NCBI RefSeq assembly: GCF_014805625.2
Contig: NW_023998457.1
Location: 325,773 to 389,772, forward strand
Direction of reading: 5' to 3'
Length of the DNA stretch: 64,000 nucleotides
From: Glossina fuscipes
Taxonomy: Eukaryota; Arthropoda; Insecta; Diptera; Glossinidae
Numbering within the stretch: the first letter of the stretch is position 1; the number at the start of each line of letters is the position of its first letter. The position numbers and the translations under genes were made by a program. Under the pieces are notes generated by a model. That model made no database searches, was not told the DNA's origin, and worked only from the letters and a program-made list of their open reading frames with translations. Below are positions 1 to 12,010 of the stretch, in pieces.

Positions 1-505
1 ATTGTCGCTAAGATCTTTGCGAATTTACTATTATTATGAACTAATTTTCACCATGAAATATTAAAAATTATATCTTGCGGTTTTCGTAGGAATGGTTATA
101 TGAGAGCGGGTTCAAAAAATTGCACCATTTGAACTAAAATTTTCAGACCAATTGAAAAAGTACTCCTACTTAGCGAGGTGTGTCAACAAATTTTGAAAAT
201 TGCAATTTTTTGCCATGTAACGACATTTCGATATAAGTCGAAAAAATGGATCGAACCAAACTATTTTCCATTGTGTCCGTTTTTCGATTAAAGCAGATCA
301 ACGCATCAAAATATCTCAAAAATTGCGACTTTTAGATTGAATAGGAAATCACATGGACAGACAGACATTATACGAACGGACGGACAAAAAATTCTGAATC
401 GGTTGATGTAATAAAAGGCGGGTCTATCTTAAGACCTTCTGATTGCTACACGCACGTTCGCATAAACTGATTGCACTCCAACTGGTGGAGGGGAATATAA
501 GAATA
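1..505 (-). repeat. HINE/DINE-like dispersed repeat, family 2, truncated by window edge
   Basis: Minus-oriented copy of the commonest repeat in this window. Landmarks in plus order are a cgatataagtcg/atggatcgaacc block (about 228-258), a 'catcaaaatatctcaaaaattgc' stretch (about 305-328), a GACR-rich block (acagacagac, cggacggac; 354-386), then 'ctgaatcggttgat' and 'gggtctatcttaaga', and a decayed terminal palindrome near 475-500. The same landmarks recur in the same order at about a dozen other places. The central (GTCY)n/(RGAC)n microsatellite is a known trait of INE-1/DINE-1 (Helentron-associated) elements, and assignment to that class is inferred. It is non-autonomous and has no coding capacity. 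Confidence 0.65.
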
Positions 506-1859
506 TTGGCCCTCTTGTATCGAAAACTTATTCCCGTTGTATCTAAACCATGTTATAAGTTATCTTGAAATAACGTAAATCAATTGTACCCTAGTGTATC
601 GAAGCCAAGTTATAAAGTGTAAAATTTTATGATGAAAATTTTATTATGAAATTTTGTAACAAATGTACATATAAATGAAAAACTAAGTTTACTTGACTCC
701 TCCTTAGGTAGAAGTACCTAGACATGTGTATGTAAATTTTTATAACATAGAATAACGTTGCCATTCTCATATATAAATATCAAAAGATTGAATATGATTT
801 TTTTTTTTAGTAATAAAATAACTACTATTACGTGTATGAACATATATGTTTGATCAAGACACAAAAACATATCCATCACATCTCTTATTAACGATAAAAT
901 AAAAATAAAATCAAAAATCGATTGGATTTTTTGAAACCTTGTTATCATTGTTGTGTTGTGTAATGAAAGCGTACTTTGTAAGCGTTGCGTTAAGCGGTGG
1001 GCGCCTGTGTATACATATGCACATTCGTACATACATTTTTTTGGTTTTTATTTTTTGCACTGACAAATAGTAAATAAAATTTAATAAAGCATTTTTAATA
1101 CAACGTACAACTATCTATCTATCTTCATTTGTTTTCATTCCCTGGTTGTCTTTTAGTTTTTTTTTTTTTTTTTTTTTTTAATTAGACATAAACACAATAC
1201 ACAACAAACAAACAAACGATATGCAGGTGTAAATATTTGAATAGAAAGCCGAAATCAAACAATTCTTAATTACGTTATGAACGAAACTCGTTAATAAACG
1301 CGTGTGCATCAATTTTGTTCGCAAACAACAGGCGGTTTATTTTCTTTTTTTTTTGCAAAGGCATTTAGTTTTAAAAGCCAGACTATAAATCAAATAATAA
1401 AAATCCTGAAATTGCTTAACAAAAACGATTTTCTACGAAGAAAGAGAATGTAGAGACAAAAGGCAAAATATTAAGAGAAAAACAAAACAAAAAAAAAAGC
1501 TATGGTAGGTTAAGGTCATACCTACCCTAGATACCCTAAACCCGCATCGCATAATGCAACCATTCATTCATATTCTTATAATAACATATCAAGATCATAT
1601 GTTATTTTCATGTAAATGCAATCTTTTCATAAATGCCTTCAAATTGGAGGGGACTCAAACGCCCATATGGTTTAAATTTAGCAAATTTAATTTTCTTATC
1701 AAAGATTTTATTATTTTCTAGATTCTTTCGTCTTAAGAGAGCAAAAATAAGTCTTTGTCGCCATAGAAGAATTTAATTTCATGAGGTATCCATCCTGTGT
1801 ATGATACGATCTAAAAAATAAATCTATGTGATCCGTATTCCCTATAGTTAATTTGTTTA
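506..1859. other. AT-rich spacer with homopolymers and a short hairpin
   Basis: I see no gene. It contains a T23 run at 1157-1179, an A-rich stretch around 1480-1499, and a perfect 10-bp inverted repeat (AATAACATAT/ATATGTTATT, 7-base loop) at 1580-1606. A 104-codon minus-strand frame at 718-1032 has low-complexity, AT-driven composition and no recognisable motif. Confidence 0.5.
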
Positions 1860-2435
1860 GGAGCAATTTTCATCATAAAATATTATAAATTAAATTTTTT
1901 CGGCTTCTAAAGCTGCCCTAGGTTTCAAAAAATAGATCTACCTAGTCCAAAGTCGGTAAGACTAATTTTTATGTTAAATTATTATTATTAACGAGAAGTT
2001 TCGCGAAGAAGTATTGAGAATTGGGTTCGTTTATCATACGAAGACTCAGTTCAGGGTTCAAAAAATTGCCTCATCCGATCCAAAGTTTTTACACAAATTC
2101 GGAATCCCGAAACATGATTTTTCTCGCAAAATTGCAATATTTTTGCTTATAACGACGTATTAAAAAAATATATTATAAAGGGAGTGCTCGAAAAACTGAC
2201 CCGATCCGGATCGTATCTAATAGCATTGATCCTTTAGTCAAAGCACCAAATGCCACCAAAATATCTTGAATTGAACAAAAGAATACAGGAGCAGTCAACG
2301 AATCGACAGACGGACGGACATCGGAATCAATCTATATACCAAAGAAATCGGTTTATCTGCAGTTCTCGTGGATGTTGCAATTGTCTGCATAACCTTAAGG
2401 TAATCTATGCCACAAGCGGCCTACAGTATAAAAAA
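1860..2435 (-). repeat. HINE/DINE-like dispersed repeat, family 2
   Basis: Minus-oriented, diverged copy. It shows 'gttcaaaaaattgc' near 2057, 'gacccgatccggatc' near 2198, 'ccaaaatatcttgaattg' near 2255, and the core 'gacagacggacggacatcgg' near 2306. A 'ccacaagcggcctacagtata' terminus at about 2410-2430 corresponds to the 5' near-palindrome of better copies. It has no coding capacity, and the family assignment rests on landmark order. Confidence 0.6.
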
Positions 2436-3404
2436 CTATTTTAATCAACTAAACATGTTCCACTCTGTTAAATGACTTGCTGCCTTGCTGCCATCTCTTC
2501 ATAATGTCCATTATTTTCTGCTTTCACATCACACGCCCAACATTCGCATTCCTGTACAACTTGGGATTTCGTTACTCAGCCATATTAGTTAGATACGTAT
2601 TCTATCTGCCCTGTTCATTGTTGCATAACGGAATTTTTCACTATTCGTAACGCGTTTTAAACTTTAGACACATTTACGGAAAAACAAAAAAAAAAAAACA
2701 AAAAAAAAAGCAAAAAACGAAAAGAAAAACTCTTCCATTTAAACAAGAGAGAAAAAAACATTTACAGGTTGAGTGACAAGTGCATGTTCAAGGATTAAAT
2801 TTTCTCGAATTTCTCTTTTTAATGATGAAAAAATTAGTAACAGATTCTCTTAACCTAAAAATTGTAATCGCAATTAAGTGTATTTTCAATATGTTAATAT
2901 GGATTCCCATTCCATATTTATTTGTCCAACCTAACTGATACTCATTATAGCTTATCCCGTTCGGGATTCAAAAGCCATTATTTTATTGAATACCATTAAG
3001 ACATTTGGTTTCAACGCGATGCCGCTAACCGCCGCACAGACAATTAAATAATCGATTTATTGCGTAATAGATTTCAAGATGCCATAAATGCACGAAATTC
3101 TGTTAGCGAATTAAGGAATCCTAGTGGTTTTAACTGGGTCTTGTAGTATTACTTCAAGAAAATTTTATACATACCGGAAATATGAGTTGTGAAAGTGTAA
3201 GATTAGTGCAAACAAGGCAGATTAAGTAGTGAAGAAACTGTTAAAACTTTAGGTTCATTAACTTCGTTCCTGTAAGAGAGCAACTCGGACTGATAAATGT
3301 TTTATTTTAAACTAAATACCTTCGAATATATTTTCCAAAAAAAAAACCTTTCTCTGTCTCTCTCTCTCTTCCTTTTTTTCGATTTTGTCATTTCTTTTCA
3401 TATT
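2436..3404. other. AT-rich spacer
   Basis: No gene or named element is visible. It includes an A-rich tract at about 2684-2713, a short CT-rich stretch at about 3350-3372, and a 6-bp palindromic stem (ATCCCG-tt-CGGGAT) near 2955. Confidence 0.45.
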
Positions 3405-4510
3405 GTTGTACCCTACAACTGTAATGGTACAGGGTACATATCAGTTTATACTGATACATATAACGTCAAGGAGGACTTAAGGTAGGCCCACTTTTTATAA
3501 TCCCAATGGATGCAGAAGGTTTTTCTGATTCAAGATCATTTGTCCGTTTGCCCGTTTGTCTATCCGTCTTTTTTTCTGATCTTTCTTCTCTTTGTTCGTC
3601 TACCTGCTTATCCGTTATTGGATCGTCACATATTTCTGTCTGTCCTTCCGTCTTTCTGTCCATCTTGGATCATATACTTTTGTGTTCAAACTGCTGTTTG
3701 CAATTTTCGGGACATGTTGAGAAATTTACCTAATTTTCTGCAAGAAAGAAACACAATAAACGTAGAAGGAATCGAATCATTTTAGAGATCAGACGTGTTT
3801 TGAAAATGATAAATTTAATCAATTTTCGAAACGTCCCAGCAAAAAGTCGGCTAATGCTACCACGACATACAAAGTTGATGTGAAAAGTTTGAATGAAATG
3901 AACTAACCAATCCTAGATTCGGGTCACGTAAGCCTACTTCCTGAATCCCGAGTCATATAAAGTTTTTAACAAAAAGTTAGACCATAAATGGCTGCAAAAT
4001 TTAACAATAAAATCTTTGGGAAGAAAATTAACTTTACGAACTTCGAATGGCATCTGTTCACATTTTGAAGCATCGCCTACATAAGGATTGCCATGGCAAG
4101 TAGTAATTTTTGAGATACTTTAATGAAATTTGGTACACAGACGGTTCGGATTGATCCATTTTTACGGCTACGCTCCATATAACGCCCTATTGTGAAAAGT
4201 TGTTATATGAAAAAAAGTTGCAATTTTCAAAGTTTCTCGCCAAAAGTGGCTACGTAGTAGTAGTACCTCCAAATTGATGTGAAAACTTTGCACCGGCTAG
4301 TCTGTCCACCTGCCTGCATCTTGTCTGGCCCTCTGTTCTTCTCCTTTTCTTGTGTTTCATCTAAAAGAGATATTTTAATGAAATATGGTGCACTGAGATA
4401 TTCTGTCCCCAGGAAGAAAACAAAGCAAAATGGTTGGAATCGGGTTACTCTTTTAACCTGCTCGCATATAAAGCCTTATTTTGAAAAGTTTATATATGAA
4501 TAACCACAGA
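3405..4510 (+). repeat. HINE/DINE-like composite with expanded GTCY core
   Basis: Plus-oriented family-2 material in two stacked pieces. The first begins with 'gtaccctacaactgtaatgg' (degenerate 5' terminal palindrome) at about 3408 and carries an unusually long GTCY-type core (about 3540-3663) of repeated gtcc/gtct words. The second (about 4080-4505) twice repeats the downstream module: 'gagatactttaatgaaat', then 'ggtacac', then 'atataacgccctattgtg' near 4175, and later 'gagatattttaatgaaat' with 'cgcatataaagccttatt' near 4465. This suggests partial tandem duplication or nested insertion. Short reading frames inside it are by-products of the pyrimidine-rich core. Confidence 0.62.
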
Positions 4511-6189
4511 CTGTGCAGAGGCGTTTTTATTTGTTCAAAAAAGGGGGGAAAAAATTGTATATAACCTTTACTGCAAGGCTCTGCACTAAAGAGGTAACAA
4601 AATAAATATAACTTTATATTTCGATAATGGATATAAAAATCCAATTAATATCACTCTTTCGTTCATTTGCTCATATGAAAAATAAACCTAAAACTTGTGA
4701 AATTGCATTAAAAAGCTTAAGCAAACATTCAAAAAAAAAAAAAAATGAAAAAAAGAAAAGACTAAAAAAAAATACTTAACAACACTAAATAAAGAATAAC
4801 ATTCTTATCAGTGAATTTGCAGGCAGGAAAAAGTAGGCCATACTCTTACAAATACATATCTGCATACACACACACACACAGATACAACACGCACACCATA
4901 CGCACACTTCTATATGAAAACAAGTGCATTTTATATGTTAACGGAAAAAAAAAGAAAAAAAAATACGGAACCAACAAAAAAAGAAATCAAAGTCAACGCG
5001 AACAAGTTGGTTGAATAAAGCGTAAGTAAATAAAAGATGATGTTTTAGAAGCAATGAAAGAACTTCGCGACACAACCCAAACAAAAAAAAAAAAGAAAGA
5101 AAAATGCAATGAAATGAATGATGTGAAAATATCACAACTTTTGCACACGTGCCCTATCATATACTAAAGCATCCACCCACTTCCAGTTAGTGGCAGATGG
5201 CTTTTGTTAGTTAAATAGAAGCGAAAGTCATTAAATTCATGAAAATTTATGATACGTGGGAAAAATTTCAAATGTAAGAACTTTCACACTTCATTCGCTT
5301 CCGTCAATTTGCTAAGCTCTTTTTGCCCTCATCCATCCTCAAACCATATGTACAATTTTTTGAATATATTTTCAAAGTATAGACGCGTAGGCATTTTGAA
5401 AACTTCGTTAAGGATGTCTTAACCAACGTAAATATCGGAATCGGAAATCGCATTTAATGCTTGGCGTAAAGCGCTCTCTAAAATTGTTTATCCAATCAAT
5501 GTGAAGTTTTAATTGACTCCGAGCGATATTTGACAAATTGTGAAAATTAATCAAAACCTCAAAATTGGTGAATAATTTTAGGTTTGAAACATTTTTTGAC
5601 CCTTATACGCCTGGAATCATTATATCGCAATAATGAATGGTGCGAAATTAATCGCAGCCAAACGAGTCTACCTGACCTTCGAAAGGTGTTCGCGTAAGTT
5701 GTTAAGAGACCAAAACACACAATTTTTATTTTCCAAGGGGAGTGCGTTAAGTTTATCAAGCATTTTAAAATATACAAACAAACCCTAATCAGTATGGAAA
5801 GCGCTGATGAGCTAGTACCCATTAAAATAACGAATACGATCTCTACAGGGTATTTATTCCTCATTATTTGTTTGGCTTTTCCTTTTATAAATATGAATAA
5901 TAATTCATGTTCCACTAACCTTAAATAATATTCCTGTAATTTCATGCAAATCGCAATCATTTACGACAATAATATTTAATTTTTAATTTAATTAAAAATC
6001 GAAAGACCAAACTCAACGCCTTATAAATTCCTAAACAAAAATCATTGAAAATTTTTTAATTATATTATATATAGCCAGTTAAGTAAAAATTTAATATCAC
6101 CGATTCATAGCTTCACTGACAGTTAGTAAAAACAAGATGTCTTTATTCTTAAACTCTAGAATATTTTGCATTTCTCTTAGGCTACGGTC
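4511..6189. other. Spacer with one unrecognised 133-codon frame
   Basis: Mostly featureless AT-rich DNA with A-rich tracts (4731-4775, 4944-4985, 5083-5101) and a short (CA)n at 4866-4880. A minus-strand frame of 133 codons at 5559-5960 has no domain, signal peptide or family resemblance that I recognise. A frame this long is borderline for chance in such DNA, so I do not call it a gene. Confidence 0.4.
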
Positions 6190-7475
6190 TAATCTATACT
6201 ATAAACTTTGATTGATTCTAAATTATTATATTCACTTTCTTTTATGAGCTTACTTTAATGGGATAACTATAGATTAAACGAACATTAAGTAATTTAACTT
6301 AAGTTTAACGTATTTAAATATTGGCTAACATTCTAAACTTCCAGTTAACTTACTTAATCTTCCAATAAAAAAGTTAATCTTCGTTTAGTGTAGATAACCA
6401 AACTTTCAGTTGGCATACTTAACCTTCCAATAACAAAGTTAACCTTCGCTTAGTATAGGTAACCCTCACGCATTTATTTCTCGGTAAAGGTGCTTGAGTT
6501 TTGGCTAGCAATGATAAACTTTGGTTAAGGTACTTCGTCTTCGCTAATATTTGTTGATATACTTAATACTAATTAACACGTTTAACTTTCGTGTAATCTA
6601 TTTAAAAAGTGTTAACTTTTGATAAAATTTCGCCTAATATAAGGCAAACATATTTAATTTCACATTACTACGCTCAGCTTTCGTTTAACAGACGTAGCTG
6701 TTAGTTAACATATTTAATGGTCGACTAACCCTTGATTTATATAGAGTCAAGATGCTTAACTTTTGAGCTACGTAGTTGATCTTTAGTAAATATATTTAAC
6801 TGTCGGCATCGTTTAGTGAATAAATCTGGCTTTCGAAAAAAAAAGGATTAAATGATCTTTAACATATACATTTAACATTCGGTTAACGTAGTTGACGTTT
6901 TACAAGAATATTTAAATAAATATATATACTGTACAATACTTAATATACTCCGACTTTGCAAAAAAAAATCAAGTTGCGAATTGTATATGCAATTGTCGAT
7001 TAACTTGCTCTAGCAATTGCTGAACCCTTTAATTAAATGTAACTATTAAAATTCCGAATGACATAAGCCATCTTTGTTTAACATAAGAAGCGCTTACATG
7101 GTTAATATACTTAACCTTCGATACGAACTCTTAACTTTTAGTTCAAAAGTTAACTTTCAACTACCACACCCAATTGTTTAATGTTCGATAAATTTTCGTA
7201 GGGTTAAAGTACGGAACTTTTGAGTGGTAATTGGCAGCTTCAGTTGAGGTTATGACGTTCAGTTACCAAAGAAAGCGTTTAATTAACATACTTAGTATTC
7301 GATTGGCGTACTTAATCTGCATTTCACTTATTTAGCTTTCGACTTTACCTTAATTAACATGGAATTATCTTTCCGAGTATCTTGGGTAACCTGTTTACCT
7401 CTCACTTATATCAGTACATTGAGCTTGAGGGCAACCTTTTCACAGTTCAATTAACATACTCAAGTAACTAGTACT
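6190..7475. repeat. Degenerate minisatellite, TTAACTTTCG-TTAACATAC type, about 1.3 kb
   Basis: The block is a run of imperfect units of about 20-22 bases resembling 'ttaactttcgRttaacatac', with a very high density of TTAA and of 'cttaa', 'tttcg' and 'gttaac' words. A higher-order period is visible: 'ttccaataaaaaagttaat' near 6360 recurs as 'ttccaataacaaagttaac' 65 bases later, each followed by a cttcg(t/c)ttagt(g/a)tag stretch. No reading frame of note lies in it. It is either an old diverged satellite or an internal repeat of an unrecognised element. Confidence 0.6.
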
Positions 7476-8020
7476 GGATGGATGGATACTTTGCAAAAGA
7501 TGCGTAGGCAACAGTTTAAAAGAAACTTTACGTTAATGACCGAATAATGTTACGATATATCCAGGGTTTTGGAATTTACTATTTAAGATGTTACATAAAT
7601 CAAATTTTTTTTATTCAGTCTCATAATCAATAAATGATGAAAAAAACAGAACCAAATGATGAATATTAAGCGGAAAACAACCTGTCGTTTGGCAGCTTTT
7701 TTTTTGATGGAAAGACGAGAAGGTCCATAAGCGTATTAAAAAAAATAAATAAATATTTTGGAAAAATATTAAGAAACGTCAACATAGGACCCATTTTTGT
7801 GGGGAATGCTCAATTGAAATGCGCCAAGCAGTATATATGGTATAAATTTGGATTTAAAAACAAAAAAAAAGGCACTTCATTTGCACTCCTACGTCTAGTG
7901 AACTACATAGGGGATTTTAATAACATTGATTTCTATACGATAGTTGAGTATTTGAATGAAAAGATTCAATTTTCGACAAATATTATCATAGCATACGGTT
8001 AAATACCTTACACCCCTTCA
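7476..8020. other. AT-rich spacer
   Basis: I see no gene, RNA or clear repeat. A 67-codon plus-strand frame at 7799-8002 has biased composition and no motif. Confidence 0.4.
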
Positions 8021-8570
8021 TTTATTACAGTTATTCATGCAATGACTTCTCAACGTAAGGCTTCAGAAAGAAACGGGTCGAAAAGTCCGATCCGAATTAT
8101 TTTCAATAGCAACCCGGGGCCAAAACACGTCGGTATATGAAAATGTAGATTGAACACACATTTACATCGCACAGGCAATCGGGCGGACAGACATGCTTAG
8201 ATCAGAATCATCAAAGTCATTTTCTGACTCGATTGGTATAAAAATGTTGGGTCTATCGTAAACCTTTCTAGGTGTCCGCGCAAATTTAATACAAATTATG
8301 GAGCGATCTTCCCAAAACACGTCGGTATAGCTAATTTCATCAAAATAGCTTAAAAATTATGACCTGAATGAGTGACCCAAAAAAACAATATTGACAGACG
8401 GAGAAACAAGCGCGACGAGCAAATGACCTGACGATCGAAAACAAGAAAATAAGATTGACAGAAGCAGAGACAAGCTTTAAATCACTTTCTGGATCGATCA
8501 GTTTGTCTGTTAAGTTCTTCTGGGTATTATAGACATCCGCACAAACTTAGCATACTCTTGTACCAAAGAT
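8021..8570 (-). repeat. HINE/DINE-like repeat, family 2, internally duplicated
   Basis: Minus-oriented copy in which the middle and core modules occur twice. 'ccaaaacacgtcggtata' appears near 8120 and again near 8313, and each is followed by a GACR-rich core (near 8172 and near 8393). Each core is then followed by a cgattggtata- or cgatcagt-type module and 'tccgc(g/a)caaa(t/c)tta'. The outer modules are 'gtcgaaaagtccgatccgaa' (about 8079) and 'gtaccaaag' at the right. This looks like a partial tandem duplication within one element or two adjacent truncated copies. Confidence 0.6.
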
Positions 8571-10165
8571 GTTTCAGGATAAAAATATGCACTATGTTAT
8601 TGACAAAAAATGTTCCCATGTATCTATCAATGAAAATTTAATGTTTCCCAATAGAAATGAAAACTGATGGAGTTATGCTGCTTGCTGTTTTCAAAAGTCG
8701 TGAGATTCGGGATAAGCGCTTTGAACGTTTATTACGATTTTTAGCACGAAAGTGCCAAAATTGCTATGTCCGTCGAAGATCGAAGAAATCGAAGTTTTAC
8801 ACTTTACGTGTTTCGAAATGATGGACAATTTCAAAGCTCTTAACTTTTTTGGCAAAGGCATAGAAAGCTTTCAAATCCATTTTAGGCTGATATGTAGTCA
8901 ACGGTAATTAAAATATTTTTTTTCATAAATGGTTTTAAATAAATTTTGAAGCGATATGTTAGCGCGTTAAGAGTGACAGAAATCAGAAATGTTAGCCTAT
9001 AACTACTCAGCTGAGAATCATGATAAGAAAATGATTTCTTCCACAAAAAAAAAAAAAAAATGCGAAATTTTAAGAAAAACACTTTTGAGGATAAAGACTT
9101 TTTTTCCATATATTTTGAAAGATTCAAAGCAAAAGTAATTTTTTTTTTTTTTTACAGTGATATTATTTACCTACGGATTAACGGACGAATATAATTTAAA
9201 CTAGTTGGGTAAATGCATCACTATTTTTTATACTAATTAGAATAAAGAACAACAACATGAAAATTTGAAAAAAAAAAAAAAAATAAATAAAAAACGAATA
9301 GTAAAAGTCTATGCAAAGCATCAATAATAATAACCTGAATGGTGCGAATAATCTGTAGAGTCAGCAAGCAAATGAATTAATATGAGCAGTCAGCATATTG
9401 GCAATAAATGTGGCAATGAATTGAATAAGTGCTGATGAGTAAATAATTTATTTGAATTATGGATTGCGTGACGAAAAACATAATTGCATAAAGTTTTGCT
9501 TAAATTATAATTCATCGGCATTTTTGCTATTGTTACCTTCAACATAAAATGCGCGGTCTAAAGCTCGCTAAATTCCTAAATATTTTTCAAAAAATATTTA
9601 TCTTATTATCAAATAATCCATTTTGTATTAATTAATTTATTCGTTGACCTACATAGTTGGCTTTCGTTTCTCTAACTTAAACAAGTCACGGCATAGCTTC
9701 ACCCTATAATAGTATAAAGTCATTTTTCCATACCCCATTCAATTCGTCATTAAGGTCGGCTTAATATGCGTGCAGAAGGCAAACTTTAATAGCTACGTCT
9801 TCGTCATCCTCCTTTTATTTCTTGCATATCCACAAGCAAAAGCCGTTCTTACGTTTGTAATGTAACAAAAGTATCTTAATAATAATTCTAAATATATATA
9901 TATATATATATATGTATTGTTATGAAATTCATTCTTCTAAGATACAATCCGTATCACTGGATCGTGGTTCGAGAGAAATACTCTTCAAAATTCTTTTAAT
10001 GTAGGATTATTCGCAATTTATTTTTCTATTCATATATATTTTCACGAGTCCATTACTATACCCAAATTCATGGCTTCATTTTTAATCCCTGTCTGCTTTT
10101 TTATCGGTCGGCAGCTGCATGACGCGCCTGCGAATATGTATTTGGTTTTTTCCTCTTTATGGCAT
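8571..10165. other. AT-rich spacer with simple repeats
   Basis: No gene is visible. It holds A/T homopolymers (9044-9060, 9139-9154, 9270-9283) and a (TA)n tract at 9892-9914. The 81-codon minus frame at 8882-9127 is low-complexity and not credible as a gene. Confidence 0.45.
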
Positions 10166-10640
10166 TTATTGTTTGCGGAAAATGCGGCTCCCCCCACGTG
10201 AAGGATCGCTTTTTTTTCGTAAGCTCACGCAGCCCACTAGCAAACATAGGAAACCTGGGGGGAAATCTTTACCCATGACAATAATGTCATCCAAATACAC
10301 CAGGCATGTCTTCCAGTGCAGCCCTTTTGGCAGCCAGTCCATTAGGCGCTCAAATGTGGCAGGCGCATTGCATAATCCAAACGGCATTATGGTAAACTGA
10401 TATAAGCCGTTGCCGTTGCGTGGAAAACGCGGTCTTTGCTTTGGCATGCTCAGCGACCTCCACCTGCCAGTATCCACACTTCAAATCTAAGGTTGAGAAC
10501 CATTGTGAACCTGACAAAGAGTAAAGTGTTCAACAATTCATCAATCTGTCTTCGATTGAACCAGGCCGGAAAAATATTCGAAACTGCATTTGTGCTTCGT
10601 AATGATGTCACGGCAAGTCTCCCTAAGACATAAAAGGAAG
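10166..10640 (-). pseudogene. Ty3/gypsy-type reverse transcriptase fragment, frameshifted
   Basis: This is a remnant of the reverse transcriptase palm of a Ty3/gypsy LTR retrotransposon. Reading the minus strand from about 10550 downwards, I see IDELLNTL, then after a +1 shift [19 protein letters not shown] (the family's usual FSTLDL-SGYWQV block with its catalytic Asp). After a second shift comes [19 protein letters not shown] (the MPFGL-NAPATF block), and then CLVYLDDIIV (the YLDD box with two catalytic Asp residues, at about 10278-10305). Past YLDD only GKDF is convincing, and the expected RT thumb, RNase H and integrase are missing. No gag, protease or LTR was seen nearby. Two frameshifts, loss of both ends and missing LTRs make it a dead copy. 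The clade within Ty3/gypsy is not determined. Confidence 0.9.
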
Positions 10641-11265
10641 GATGTGAAGAGAACTTTGCAGTTGCTTGGGCAAGACCTTGTTATTAGTCGAATTTATCGC
10701 TTATGAGGCATTCAGCGAAAATTTGTAGCGCATCTTTGGAACAAATTGCTCTAGTACTCTACGCCATCGCATGGGAATGAATTTAGGTTTTGAGGTGAAG
10801 AGTGTAATTAATTTAAAAATTCTTTTTATTCAAAAGGGAAATAAATGCTTTTGTAATTTTGCATAAATATTTTTTGCAACCATATAAATACGTTACGAAA
10901 GACGCTGCCTGCCATGCAAGTACGCGCTCAGAGCCAGAGAATATGAAGTGAGTACCAAAATTTATTTCCTAAGGTAGTATTTATCGATTGTTCTTTCTGA
11001 GCGTGGAAGAAGAATGACAAACATTTCGCTTACCGAGAAAAAAATATATTTCGAGAATAGCAAGAGCGTTGTAAGTGAAATTGTTTGATGAGAGTATTCC
11101 ATAACATCTTGTTGAACGGAATTCGATTTCGAACAGGCTGACTTGTTTGATCAGTCAATCAATATTGATATTAATCAATATCGAGACGTCAATTAACATT
11201 GAGGGGTCCATTTTTAACATAACATATACTTAATGAAACAATGATATGAAGAATTTGATCTTCAA
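10641..11265. other. Spacer next to the gypsy fragment
   Basis: I see no recognisable coding or LTR sequence. It contains a local inverted repeat around 11165-11183 (tattgat-atta-atcaata). This DNA could be further eroded retrotransposon, but nothing shows that. Confidence 0.35.
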
Positions 11266-12010
11266 GACGCTTTTCGCTCCGATTAAGACGTCAATATCCA
11301 TACAAAGTCCTTTTTTGAATGCTACCGACATGTTTGATGACTGCAGAGATTAAACATATTTTGAACTTTGCAAAAAAAAAAAAAATAGCGAAAATTTTGA
11401 TCTCCAAGATGTACCTCGTTCTGATTATCCAGTCAGTCCTTATTTGAATCCTACCAACTTATTTAATGACTGCAGAGATCAAACCTATTCACAGCTTTGC
11501 TAAAAAAAAAAAACATTGATTGTCCGGACAGTACTCACATGAAATCCTTTTTTGAATCTTACCACGCTATTCAGAAATCGAACATAACTTTAACGTTGCA
11601 AGAAAACATTGCGGAGATTTTAAACTTCAAGATGCCGCCCACTTTGATTGTCCGGTTAGTGCTCATATAAAGTCCTTATTTGAACGGTATCGACATACTT
11701 GAAGACTGCAGAGATCGAACATGATCCCCAATGTTGCAAAATATCATTGGGACGATTTGCATCTTCAAGTTATCTCTCGGTCTGATTGTCCGGTCAGTCC
11801 TTATTTGAATGCTGCTGACATATTTTATGACTACAGGGATCAAACATATGTTTATCCTTGCCTCAGAAAAGGTCCAAGACGTCACTTGGTCTGATTGTCC
11901 GATCAGTCATTATTTAAGTTCTACCGATATATTTGAAGACTGCAAGAATTGAACAGAATCTTATTGTTTCAAAATATGGTTGTGACGATTTTGCCCTTCG
12001 CTCTGAACAC
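11266..12010. repeat. Satellite-like tandem array, about 120-bp unit
   Basis: There are about six degenerate units. The anchor 'gactgcagagat' or a variant occurs at 11339, 11468, 11704, 11829 (gactacagggat) and 11938 (gactgcaagaat), with a weak unit between the second and third. Other shared words are 'gattgtccggtcagtcctta', 'tttgaatgctacc', 'gacatatttgatgac' and 'tttgcaaaaaa'. Spacing is about 109-129 bases. There is no coding content: the small frames inside are shadows of the repeat. Confidence 0.75.

Noticed and set aside
718..1032. 104-codon minus-strand frame
   Set aside because: Composition driven by A/T tracts, with no motif and no flanking gene signals.
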